A program made the translations under genes and the position numbers. A DNA stretch of 64,000 nucleotides, from positions 1,364,001 through 1,428,000 of the forward strand of contig NZ_CP091792.1 of the NCBI RefSeq assembly GCF_022024115.1, in the 5' to 3' direction. Under the pieces are notes generated by a model, which had not been told where the DNA came from, searched no databases, and worked only from the letters and a program-made list of their open reading frames with translations. Each line of letters begins with the position of its first letter. Within the stretch, counting starts at the first letter, position 1. This document shows positions 54,227 through 64,000 of the stretch, one piece after another. Source of the DNA: Prevotella communis. GTDB taxonomy: Bacteria; Bacteroidota; Bacteroidia; Bacteroidales; Bacteroidaceae.

Positions 54227-54403
54227 TTACTCAGCAACAACAGCTGTATCAACGGCAGCGCTGTCAACAACAGTAGTGTCAACAACAGTAGTGTCAACCT
54301 CAGCGATTGAATCTGTAGCAACCTCCTCAGCGGGTTTGTTACCATTACCACCACAAGCTACGAACATAGCTGCAACTGCGAACATAAATGCAATCTTTTT
54401 CAT
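54227..54403 (-). CDS. 58-residue lipoprotein with acidic Val/Thr/Asp repeats
   Basis: The minus strand from ATG 54403 to TAA 54229-54227 encodes a 58-residue protein with a lipoprotein signal: MKKIAFMFAVAAMFVACGG, Cys17. The mature part is short, acidic and repetitive (VDTTVVDTTVVD from 36 on). It has its own -7 promoter element and terminator, which supports a real gene despite the size. Such small abundant surface lipoproteins are common in Prevotella and relatives. Function unknown. Confidence 0.8.
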   Translation of the reverse strand: MKKIAFMFAVAAMFVACGGNGNKPAEEVATDSIAEVDTTVVDTTVVDSAAVDTAVVAE

Positions 54404-54456
54404 TTCTTTTTTGCTTTTTAAATCTGTAAAACAATCATTTGTTTATTAAAACGATG

Positions 54457-54464
54457 CAAAGGTA
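54457..54464 (-). promoter_or_regulatory. -7 element of the small lipoprotein gene
   Basis: TACCTTTG on the minus strand lies 53 bp before the start codon. No clear -33 box is seen. The rest of the 258-bp AT-rich gap (54404-54661) contains only the mtaB promoter, and I see no further gene in it. Confidence 0.6.
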
Positions 54465-54633
54465 GGTATTTTTTTGATACGATGATACATTTTTTTCAAT
54501 TTTTTTTTGATGATTTTTGTAACTTTTTTGTAAATGCCTGTAAATCAGTTGGATATGAAATGTTAAAAATAGTATACAAACGACACTTAAATGAAATTAA
54601 GACAAAAAAGCGTGTTTTTCGCCAATTAATGTG

Positions 54634-54641
54634 TACCTTTG
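54634..54641 (+). promoter_or_regulatory. -7 element of the mtaB-type gene
   Basis: TACCTTTG lies 20 bp before the ATG at 54662. It falls inside the longest open frame (from 54482), showing that the first 60 codons of that frame are not translated. Confidence 0.65.
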
Positions 54642-54661
54642 CAAAACAGAAGATAAATGAT

Positions 54662-56002
54662 ATGATAGATACATCTGCCTTTCAAGGCAAAACAGCAGTA
54701 TATTATACCTTAGGGTGTAAGTTGAACTTTTCTGAGACATCAACTTTCGGTAGGATGCTTCAGGAGATGGGCGTCCGCACAGCCCATAAGGGCGAGCCAG
54801 CCGACATCTGTCTGATAAATACCTGTTCGGTGACCGATGTGGCCGATCATAAATGTCGTCAGGCTATTCATAGAATGGTACGCGAGAATCCTGGCGCTTT
54901 TGTAGTAGTGACAGGTTGCTATGCCCAGTTGGAAGCCGAGACTGTGAGTAAGATAGAGGGCGTGAGCCTGGTGTTGGGATCTAATGAGAAGGCTAATCTC
55001 GTGCAGTTCCTGTCAGAAGCTTTTGTTAACCGTAATAATATCGCGACTTACAAGACTGAGAAGACCAAAGATATCAAGACCTTTGCGCCATCGTGTTCAA
55101 GGGGAAATCGTACCAGGTATTTTCTGAAGGTGCAGGATGGCTGCGACTATTTCTGTACCTATTGTACTATACCGTACGCGCGAGGGTTCAGTCGTAACCC
55201 AACGATAGCTTCATTGGTAGCACAAGCAGAACAGGCAGCAGCAGAGGGAGGAAAGGAAATCGTGCTCACGGGTGTGAATATTGGCGACTTCGGTAAGACC
55301 ACGGGTGAGAAATTCATCGACCTGGTGAAAGCCCTTGACCGTGTAGAGGGCATCAGTCGTTATCGAATCAGCAGTCTGGAGCCCGACCTGCTCAGCGACG
55401 AACTCATTGACTACTGTGCCAGGGAGAGTCGTGCCTTTATGCCCCATTTCCATATTCCCCTACAGAGTGGCAGTGATGAAGTGTTGCGCCTGATGCATCG
55501 TCATTACGACCGACAGCTCTTTGCTGATAAGATCATGCGTATCAAGGAACAGATGCCCGATGCTTTTATCGGCGTGGATGTGATGGTGGGATGCAGAGGT
55601 GAGACACCCGAGTGCTTCGAGGATGCCTATGAGTTTGTCAAGTCCCTGCCCGTCACCCAACTGCATGTGTTCCCATACTCAGAGCGTCCAGGCACATCAG
55701 CTCTGAAGATCAACTATGTGGTGCCTGAGAAGGAGAAAAAACTGCGTAGCAAGCGATTGCTGGAACTGTCTGACGAGAAGACCATCAGTTTCTATGAACA
55801 GTATATTGGCCAGGAAGCTGAGGTACTCTTTGAGAAGGCTACGCGCGGACGTGCCATGCATGGGTTTACCAAGAATTATATTCGTGTAGAACTGTCGCCT
55901 GCAGACGCAAAACCAGAATTTGACAATGAACTGATTCGGGTGCGCATGGGTGATTTCAACCACGATAAGACCGCCTTAAAAGCCACGATTATCAATGGAT
56001 AA
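54662..56002 (+). CDS. mtaB: tRNA methylthiotransferase of the MtaB type
   Basis: The 446-residue radical-SAM enzyme adds a methylthio group, most likely to t6A37 of tRNA. The N-terminal UPF0004 domain binds a cluster through three cysteines (TLGCKLNFSE, NTCSVTDVADHKCRQ and GCYAQLE). The radical SAM motif is GCDYFCTYC (CxxxCxxC). A TRAM domain ends the protein. KCRQAIHR favours MtaB over MiaB. The start at 54662 is fixed by the promoter just upstream. It overlaps the next gene by 8 bp. Confidence 0.9.
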   Translation: MIDTSAFQGKTAVYYTLGCKLNFSETSTFGRMLQEMGVRTAHKGEPADICLINTCSVTDVADHKCRQAIHRMVRENPGAFVVVTGCYAQLEAETVSKIEGVSLVLGSNEKANLVQFLSEAFVNRNNIATYKTEKTKDIKTFAPSCSRGNRTRYFLKVQDGCDYFCTYCTIPYARGFSRNPTIASLVAQAEQAAAEGGKEIVLTGVNIGDFGKTTGEKFIDLVKALDRVEGISRYRISSLEPDLLSDELIDYCARESRAFMPHFHIPLQSGSDEVLRLMHRHYDRQLFADKIMRIKEQMPDAFIGVDVMVGCRGETPECFEDAYEFVKSLPVTQLHVFPYSERPGTSALKINYVVPEKEKKLRSKRLLELSDEKTISFYEQYIGQEAEVLFEKATRGRAMHGFTKNYIRVELSPADAKPEFDNELIRVRMGDFNHDKTALKATIING

Positions 56003-57017
56003 GTTAGCTATCGTCATATTAAACTGGAATGGCGCAAAGATGCTTCGCCAGTATCTGCCCAGCGTATTGGAATATTCAAGGGACGAGGCCGTGGTCTATG
56101 TAGCTGATAACGCCTCTACAGATGAGAGTATCACCTTGTTGAAGGAACTGTTCCCTGAAGTGAAGTTGATCCTGCTGGAAAAGAACTGGGGCTTTGCTGA
56201 GGGCTATAACAAAGCCCTGGAACAGGTTGATGCCGAGTATTATCTGCTGCTGAATAGCGATATAGAGGTAACCAAAGGATGGCTGACGCCCCTGCTTGCA
56301 TTTATGGACGCACATGCTGAGGTTGCAGCTTGTCAACCCAAACTATTGAGCATTTATCAGCGCGACAGTTTTGAGTATGCAGGTGCATGCGGTGGCTATC
56401 TGGACCGTTATGGATATCCGTTCTGCCGCGGAAGAGTCTTTGATGTCGTCGAGAAAGACCAAGGACAATATGATGAGCCTGCAAAGATACATTGGGCTAC
56501 AGGTGCAGCTCTCCTCGTGCGTGCGCGTATATATAAAGAGGTGGGCGGACTGGATGGCCGCTTCTTTGCCCATCAGGAAGAGATTGAGATGTGCTGGCGT
56601 ATGCGTATCCGCGGTTACCAGCTCTACTGCCTGCCTGAGAGTAAAGTCTATCATGTAGGAGGTGGTACGCTGCCAAAGTCGAACCCCATGAAGACCTACC
56701 TGAATTTCCGCAATAACCTGACGATGCTGTACAAGTGCCTGCCAGAGAAAGACCTGAAGCCCGTGATGCGCTCGCGTTGGTTCCTGGATTACCTGGCTGC
56801 TTTCCAGACGCTGTTGCTGAAGCGTAACGTGGGCGACTTCAAAGCCATTTTCCGAGCCCGTCGCGACTTTAAGCGCTGGCGCAGGGATTTTAAAAACGAC
56901 CGTCAGCAGATTCAGCAAAGTAGGGTAGCTGCCCATGATGCAGAGTTCGCGCCATTCCTGTTGCTTTGGCGATACTATGCAAAAGGCTGTAGGACGTTCA
57001 GTCAGTTAGGACAATAA
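55995..57017 (+). CDS. Family 2 glycosyltransferase
   Basis: The 340-residue protein has a GT-A fold: VILNWNGAKMLRQYLPSVLEY, ADNASTDES (UDP/dTDP-sugar binding), LLNSDIEV as the DxD-like motif and a HQEEIEMCWRMRIRGY acceptor-side motif, as in rhamnosyltransferases of the WbbL/RfbN type. The C-terminal 80 residues are basic, probably membrane-associated. It likely adds a sugar to a lipid-linked surface glycan. It overlaps the mtaB gene by 8 bp and ends before a bidirectional terminator; no other polysaccharide genes are near. Confidence 0.87.
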   Translation: MDKLAIVILNWNGAKMLRQYLPSVLEYSRDEAVVYVADNASTDESITLLKELFPEVKLILLEKNWGFAEGYNKALEQVDAEYYLLLNSDIEVTKGWLTPLLAFMDAHAEVAACQPKLLSIYQRDSFEYAGACGGYLDRYGYPFCRGRVFDVVEKDQGQYDEPAKIHWATGAALLVRARIYKEVGGLDGRFFAHQEEIEMCWRMRIRGYQLYCLPESKVYHVGGGTLPKSNPMKTYLNFRNNLTMLYKCLPEKDLKPVMRSRWFLDYLAAFQTLLLKRNVGDFKAIFRARRDFKRWRRDFKNDRQQIQQSRVAAHDAEFAPFLLLWRYYAKGCRTFSQLGQ

Positions 57018-57024
57018 AAACAAA

Positions 57025-57050
57025 CGGCACTCATTTTCCAATGGGTGCCG
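57025..57050. terminator. Bidirectional terminator
   Basis: An 11-bp stem (57025-57035 with 57040-57050, one G-T pair) with a TTCC loop has A and T runs on either side and separates the convergent glycosyltransferase and beta-galactosidase genes. Confidence 0.82.
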
Positions 57051-57072
57051 CTTTTGTTGTATTGCCTTTCCT

Positions 57073-60198
<3,126 letters not shown>

Positions 60199-60231
60199 TT
60201 AATGTAGTTATTGATAGTTTACTATTTCGTG

Positions 60232-60239
60232 CAAAGTTA
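60232..60239 (-). promoter_or_regulatory. -7 element of the beta-galactosidase gene
   Basis: TAACTTTG on the minus strand lies 39 bp before the start codon, divergent from the promoter at 60284. A well-spaced -33 box is not clear. Confidence 0.6.
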
Positions 60240-60283
60240 CGAAATTATTTCCGATTCTGATTCAATTTGTAGAATAATTTTTA

Positions 60284-60291
60284 TACCTTTG
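60284..60291 (+). promoter_or_regulatory. -7 element of the membrane protein-propeller lipoprotein pair
   Basis: TACCTTTG lies 23 bp before the start at 60315. A TTTG at 60266-60269 is only 14 bp upstream. Confidence 0.6.
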
Positions 60292-60314
60292 CACGCACAA
60301 TAACGAAAAATCGC

Positions 60315-62138
60315 ATGAAACATAAACTTAACATCATTCCTTTGCTCCTTGTAACGGTAGCTTTCGGCCTGATAGCGTGGGCTCTGGTGCACTATGAGGA
60401 GAACTATCTCTGGAAGGTCCAGGAGTTGAACCTGTTCCTTGATACAGCATTGTTTTTTAAGCAGCAGATGGTCGTTTCGGGTGGCATCCTGACGTATCTG
60501 GGTACCTTCTTCACCGACTTCTTCTATCACTCGTGGCTTGGCGTGCTCATCCTGTGTGCCTGGTGGGCTGTGCTGCTGGCTCTCTCGGCCCTTACCTTTA
60601 AGGTGCCGTTGAAGTGGCTCACGGTTTTGCTCGTTCCTGTGGCATTGTTGCTGCTGAGCAATGTGGAACTGGGCTATTGGATTTATTACCTGAAACTGCG
60701 AGGCTATTTCTTTGTGGCCACCATCGGTCTTACTGCCGGCATCGCCAGCGTGTGGGGCTTCAGGTGCCTGCCTAAGATGGTCCGTCCTGCGTATATCGTT
60801 GCCGGTTCGGCCGTGCTTTACCCGCTGCTGGGCTTTTATGGCTTGCTGGCAGTGGCACTCATGGGTCTGCTTTCCTGGCGCCTGAAGGACATGTCCCTGA
60901 AACTGCGACTCCTGAATACCTTCCTGGCGTTGGCCGCAATCATCGTTGTGCCGATGATCTATTATCAGCAATGCTATTATCAGACCAATTCCGAGGATAT
61001 CTATTTCACGGCTCTTCCACTCTTTGAGATGGACGATTTCTTCGCCAGCTATTACATCCCCTTCATCCTGCTCACCGTCTTCTATGCCTTGATGGCGCTC
61101 AGCTATGGCCTATGGGGCAGCGGACAGGTTCGCAAGCCTGTCATCTGGGGCCTGGTTCAATGTGTGCTGATAGGCGGTCTTGTGTATGGCGTTCAGAAAT
61201 ACTGGTATAAGGACTATAATTTCCATAAGGAACTGGCCATGAACCGTGCTATGGAGGCTGGCGACTGGAATGGCGTGATCCGTGAGGCCGCCAACCTGCA
61301 GGATGAACCTACCCGCAGCATCGTGATGATGAAGAACCTGGCGCTCTTCCGCCTGGGACGCCTGGGTGATGAGGCCTACCATTATCGTCAGGGAGCCAAG
61401 GCCAGCAACACCCCGATAGACATCCGTATGACGCAGGTCGTTGGCCGTGATATCTATTTCTATTTTGGTCAGCTTAACTTCTGTCACCGCTGGTGTCTGG
61501 AGGATGGTGTGGAGTATGGCTGGCGTGCCGTCTATCTGAAGTACATGATTCGTTGCTCGTTGATGGACGAGGAATATGAGGTGGCTGCAAAATACATCAA
61601 TATCCTGAAGCACACGCGCTATCATAAGGCGTGGGCCGAACAGCAGGAGCAGTACCTGCATCATCGTGAGAAGTTGAAGGCCAGCAAGGAATACGGCCCA
61701 TTGTTCCATCTGCGTGATTTCAAGGATCAGCTGAGTAGTGACAACGGACTGGTTGAGTATTTCCTGATGCACCTTCTGGTCAATGTTGAGACGGATGATC
61801 CTGAGATGCAGGAACTGGTGCTCTTTGCTGCCCTTTGGACCAAGGATATTCCTACCTTCTGGCCCAGGTTCAATAAGTATGCCGTTCTGCATCAGGGTAA
61901 GCTGATGCCTCGTCACTATCAGGAGGCAGCCTATCTCTATGGCAATCTGGAGCATCAGGTTGATATCAGTCGCATGCCTTTCGATGCCCAGGTCAAGGAG
62001 GACTACGAGAATTTCATGAAGCTGGCCCAGAGTTGTGCCGGCATGACGGAGGCCCAGATGCGTCCCGTCTTCTATCCCCGTTTTGGTCATACGTTCTACT
62101 ATGACTATTTCCTTATTAGAAATCAGAAGTTGTATTGA
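60315..62138 (+). CDS. Large membrane protein with C-terminal helical-repeat-like domain (DUF6057-like)
   Basis: The first half of this 607-residue protein has about ten membrane helices (IIPLLLVTVAFGLIAWALV; WLGVLILCAWWAVLLALSAL; and so on to about residue 300). The C-terminal half (about 305-590) is helical and TPR-like in character (NRAMEAGDWNGVIREAANL; YHKAWAEQQEQYLHHREKL). It recalls the Bacteroidetes DUF6057 family from memory. The next gene, 2 bp downstream, encodes a lipoprotein with a heme-binding motif, and the two probably form a functional pair. No activity can be assigned. Confidence 0.72.
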   Translation: MKHKLNIIPLLLVTVAFGLIAWALVHYEENYLWKVQELNLFLDTALFFKQQMVVSGGILTYLGTFFTDFFYHSWLGVLILCAWWAVLLALSALTFKVPLKWLTVLLVPVALLLLSNVELGYWIYYLKLRGYFFVATIGLTAGIASVWGFRCLPKMVRPAYIVAGSAVLYPLLGFYGLLAVALMGLLSWRLKDMSLKLRLLNTFLALAAIIVVPMIYYQQCYYQTNSEDIYFTALPLFEMDDFFASYYIPFILLTVFYALMALSYGLWGSGQVRKPVIWGLVQCVLIGGLVYGVQKYWYKDYNFHKELAMNRAMEAGDWNGVIREAANLQDEPTRSIVMMKNLALFRLGRLGDEAYHYRQGAKASNTPIDIRMTQVVGRDIYFYFGQLNFCHRWCLEDGVEYGWRAVYLKYMIRCSLMDEEYEVAAKYINILKHTRYHKAWAEQQEQYLHHREKLKASKEYGPLFHLRDFKDQLSSDNGLVEYFLMHLLVNVETDDPEMQELVLFAALWTKDIPTFWPRFNKYAVLHQGKLMPRHYQEAAYLYGNLEHQVDISRMPFDAQVKEDYENFMKLAQSCAGMTEAQMRPVFYPRFGHTFYYDYFLIRNQKLY

Positions 62139-62140
62139 TT

Positions 62141-63649
62141 ATGAAATATATCCATTTATTGTGCCTTGGGGCACTCCTGGCGTTGGCCTCATGTGGAACG
62201 AAGGTTCCTGACAGTTTTATCGAAGACGAGCATTTGCCTAAGATATATCCCGACTATACGGATGTGACCATTCCTGTGAATATCGCTCCGCTCTCGTTCC
62301 AGTTGGAGCAGGAGGCCGACGAGGTGGTGACGCGTTTCTCCTATGGCGATATGGAACTGGTGTGTGGCGGTGTCAAGGCCCAGCCTTCTGTTGATGACTG
62401 GCATCAGTTGACAGCTGCTGCCCAGGGCCACGATATCACCGTTGAGGTCTTTGCCTGCAATGGCGGACAGTGGAAGCGCTTCAAGCCCTTTGCCTATCAT
62501 GTGTCTGCCGACAGTATTGACGCTTATCTCTGCTATCGTCTTATCTCTCCTTCCTATGTCACCTACGAGGAACTGACGCTGAATCAGCGTTGCCTTGAGA
62601 CGTACGACGAGAAGGTGATGGTCGACAATCTGCTGTGCAGCACCGAACAGGATGGCCAATGTGTCAACTGCCACAATTTCCAGCAATATAATCCTGAGCG
62701 CATGCTCTTCCATGCCCGTCAGAATCATGGTGGCACCATCATGGTCTATGATGGCAAGGTCAGCAAGGTCAATATGCGCAACGACTCCCTGCTCTCTGCA
62801 GGTGTCTATCCCACCTGGCATCCCACATTGCCCTTGGTGGTGTTCTCTACCAACAAGACGGGACAATCGTTCCATACGCGCCATAAGAATAAGATTGAGG
62901 TGTTCGATTCCGCCAGCGATATCATAGCCTATGATGTCAGGAACAACGAGGTGACGAATATCGAGAACGACTCTACTGAGTTTGAGGTGTTCCCCTTCTG
63001 GGCACCCGATGGCAAGAGCCTCTATTATTGCAGCGCACATTTTGAGTTCCGTGATACGGTGTCCAAGGATGTAGAGGTTATCCGCCGCTATAGCGAACTG
63101 CATTATAATATCTATCGCAAGTCGTTTGATGCCGAGACGATGACCTTTGGTCCGCGCCAGCTGGTCTTCGATGCCGATACCCTTGGCAAGAGTGCCACGC
63201 TGCCTCGCATCTCGCCCGATGGACGCTTCCTGGTCTTCACCCTGGGTAACTATGGCTGCTTCCATATCTGGCACCACGAGGCTGATCTCTGGATGCTCAA
63301 TCTTGCCACGGGTGAGTGCAAGCCTATGGAGGGTATCAACTCCGACGATACTGAGAGCTATCACTCTTGGTCCAGCAATGGACGCTGGCTCGTAGTCAGC
63401 ACCCGACGCGAGGATGGTAATTTCACCCGTCCCTTCTTTGCGCATGTTGACCAGCAGGGTAGGGCATCCAAACCCTTTGCGCTGCCTCAGGCTGATCCCG
63501 ACTATCATCGTCAGTTCATGAAGAGCTATAATATCCCTGAATTCGTATCCGGACCCGTGGAAATAACACCCCAGCGTTTTGCAGATGTGCTGAAGAATGA
63601 CGAGGGTGAACCAGTAAAATACGTCCGAAAATTGAAAAATATTCACTAA
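62141..63649 (+). CDS. Beta-propeller lipoprotein with a c-type heme motif (CVNCH)
   Basis: The ATG at 62141 is chosen; the frame is also open from a TTG two codons upstream that overlaps the previous stop. The 502-residue product has a lipobox (LLALASC, Cys at about 18), a beta-rich N-terminal domain (about 25-170), a CVNCH motif in DGQCVNCHNF (about 175-184) matching the CxxCH heme-c attachment site, and a WD40/PD40-like propeller (WHPTLPLVVFSTNKTG; FPFWAPDGKSLYYCSAH; LPRISPDGRFLVFTLGNYG; YHSWSSNGRWLVVSTRR). It may be a periplasmic heme protein. It follows the membrane protein gene by 2 bp. Confidence 0.8.
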   Translation: MKYIHLLCLGALLALASCGTKVPDSFIEDEHLPKIYPDYTDVTIPVNIAPLSFQLEQEADEVVTRFSYGDMELVCGGVKAQPSVDDWHQLTAAAQGHDITVEVFACNGGQWKRFKPFAYHVSADSIDAYLCYRLISPSYVTYEELTLNQRCLETYDEKVMVDNLLCSTEQDGQCVNCHNFQQYNPERMLFHARQNHGGTIMVYDGKVSKVNMRNDSLLSAGVYPTWHPTLPLVVFSTNKTGQSFHTRHKNKIEVFDSASDIIAYDVRNNEVTNIENDSTEFEVFPFWAPDGKSLYYCSAHFEFRDTVSKDVEVIRRYSELHYNIYRKSFDAETMTFGPRQLVFDADTLGKSATLPRISPDGRFLVFTLGNYGCFHIWHHEADLWMLNLATGECKPMEGINSDDTESYHSWSSNGRWLVVSTRREDGNFTRPFFAHVDQQGRASKPFALPQADPDYHRQFMKSYNIPEFVSGPVEITPQRFADVLKNDEGEPVKYVRKLKNIH

Positions 63650-63704
63650 TAATTCAGAAAATCCAAAAAAATACACCTATTTTGAAAAAAATACCTCAAA
63701 AAAA

Positions 63705-63735
63705 TTGGTGAATATAAAAAAAGTGCGTACCTTTG
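63705..63735 (+). promoter_or_regulatory. Promoter of the tRNA-Arg pair
   Basis: TTG (63705-63707), a 20-bp spacer and TACCTTTG (63728-63735) lie 20 bp before the first tRNA. Confidence 0.75.
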
Positions 63736-63755
63736 CACCCGCAAACAAGGAACGA

Positions 63756-63829
63756 GGTTCCGTAGCTCAACTGAATAGAGCATCTGACTACGGATCAGAA
63801 GGTTGTGGGTTTGAATCCCGCCGGAATCA
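63756..63829 (+). tRNA. tRNA-Arg (anticodon ACG), copy 1
   Basis: The 74-base sequence folds as a tRNA: acceptor GGTTCCG pairs with CGGAATC (one G-T), D stem GCTC/GAGC, anticodon stem TCTGA/TCAGA with loop CTACGGA (anticodon ACG at 63790-63792, reading CGT and, after A34 deamination, CGC/CGA), and T stem GTGGG/CCCGC with loop TTTGAAT. Discriminator base A; CCA is not encoded. Confidence 0.95.
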
Positions 63830-63858
63830 CATTCAAAGGTTTGCGACAAAGGAACGGA

Positions 63859-63932
63859 GGTTCCGTAGCTCAACTGAATAGAGCATCTGACTACGGATCA
63901 GAAGGTTGTGGGTTTGAATCCCGCCGGAATCA
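63859..63932 (+). tRNA. tRNA-Arg (anticodon ACG), copy 2
   Basis: The sequence is identical to the tRNA at 63756-63829 over all 74 bases, 103 bp further on (anticodon at 63893-63895). The 29-bp spacer has no promoter, so both come from one transcript that ends at the terminator following this copy. Confidence 0.95.
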
Positions 63933-63933
63933 C

Positions 63934-63967
63934 AAAGAGAGGTATTTGAGACCTCTCTTTATTTTTT
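63934..63967 (+). terminator. Terminator of the tRNA-Arg pair
   Basis: A 10-bp inverted repeat (63934-63943 with 63951-63960) with a 7-base loop is followed by ATTTTTTT. It starts one base after the second tRNA. Confidence 0.88.
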
Positions 63968-64000
63968 TATTTATTAACAACCATAGACGCGATATTTTTA

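Noticed and set aside
54096..54449. Plus-strand open frame of 117 codons after oadB
   Set aside because: It reads through two hairpins and then antisense to the 58-residue lipoprotein, whose signals are clear.
54482..54661. N-terminal extension of the methylthiotransferase by 60 residues
   Set aside because: The segment contains the TACCTTTG promoter element at 54634-54641 and reads as AT-rich non-coding sequence.
62189..63676. Minus-strand open frame of 495 codons opposite the propeller lipoprotein gene
   Set aside because: It runs fully antisense to a gene with a clear lipobox and propeller motifs, has no promoter or recognisable domain, and is explained by the codon use of the plus-strand gene.

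Overview
The window looks like chromosome of a Bacteroidales bacterium, most likely a Prevotella-type gut or rumen species. The evidence is the Bacteroidetes sigma-factor promoter (TTTG, 19-20 bp, TAnnTTTG) in front of nearly every transcription unit, the scarcity of strong Shine-Dalgarno sites, and many families confined to or typical of Bacteroidetes (DUF3078, DUF3256, DUF4296, DPP5-like S9 peptidase, eukaryote-like long IleRS, a T9SS-type C-terminal domain). It is mostly core genome; I see no transposase, integrase, phage gene or CRISPR-Cas gene.

Layout. 1-2012 (minus): a MATE exporter cut by the window edge, preceded by a flotillin. 2152-6948 (plus): a UvrD-type helicase with an exonuclease domain inserted in it, then a secreted GH43-type glycosidase. 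7007-14681 (minus): an apparent operon of a polyferredoxin membrane protein, a Tat-exported ferredoxin-linked aldo/keto reductase, a YjjG-type phosphatase, SerB and an outer-membrane beta-barrel protein. 14763-16620 (minus): tatA, tatC and a phytase/esterase-like secreted protein. 16733-17392: queC. 17457-23020 (minus): yidC, a DUF1846 protein and a DPP5-like peptidase. 23101-26307 (plus): a DUF3078 protein and thrS. 26382-32152 (minus): pentose and uronate metabolism (uxuA, FGGY kinase, transketolase, rpiB); the uxuA-kinase gap holds a 22-bp-period palindromic repeat array and a long GC-rich hairpin.

32355-40845 (plus) is one long run: ileS, a cysteine-free DksA/TraR relative, lspA, a DUF4296 lipoprotein with an overlapping small gene, a nucleoside transporter, a DUF151 protein, rsmE and a DUF3256 protein. 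40836-46730 (minus): an ECF sigma cassette, an L,D-transpeptidase behind a small T9SS-CTD-like protein, and mazG-lipoprotein-rnz. 46900-54072 (plus): valS, an AspT/YidE-type transporter and three subunits of a sodium-pumping biotin decarboxylase whose carboxyltransferase subunit is not in the window. 54227-54403 is a 58-aa lipoprotein. 54662-57017: mtaB-type methylthiotransferase and a glycosyltransferase. 57073-60192 (minus): secreted GH2 beta-galactosidase. 60315-63649 (plus): a membrane protein and a heme-motif beta-propeller lipoprotein. 63756-63932: two identical tRNA-Arg(ACG) genes.

Themes: envelope biogenesis (Tat, YidC, LspA, L,D-transpeptidase), tRNA charging and modification (ThrRS, IleRS, ValRS, QueC, MtaB, RNase Z, RsmE), sugar use (GH43, GH2, pentose/uronate genes) and sodium or redox energetics. 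The most unexplained sequence is the 22-bp repeat array at 30659-30781.
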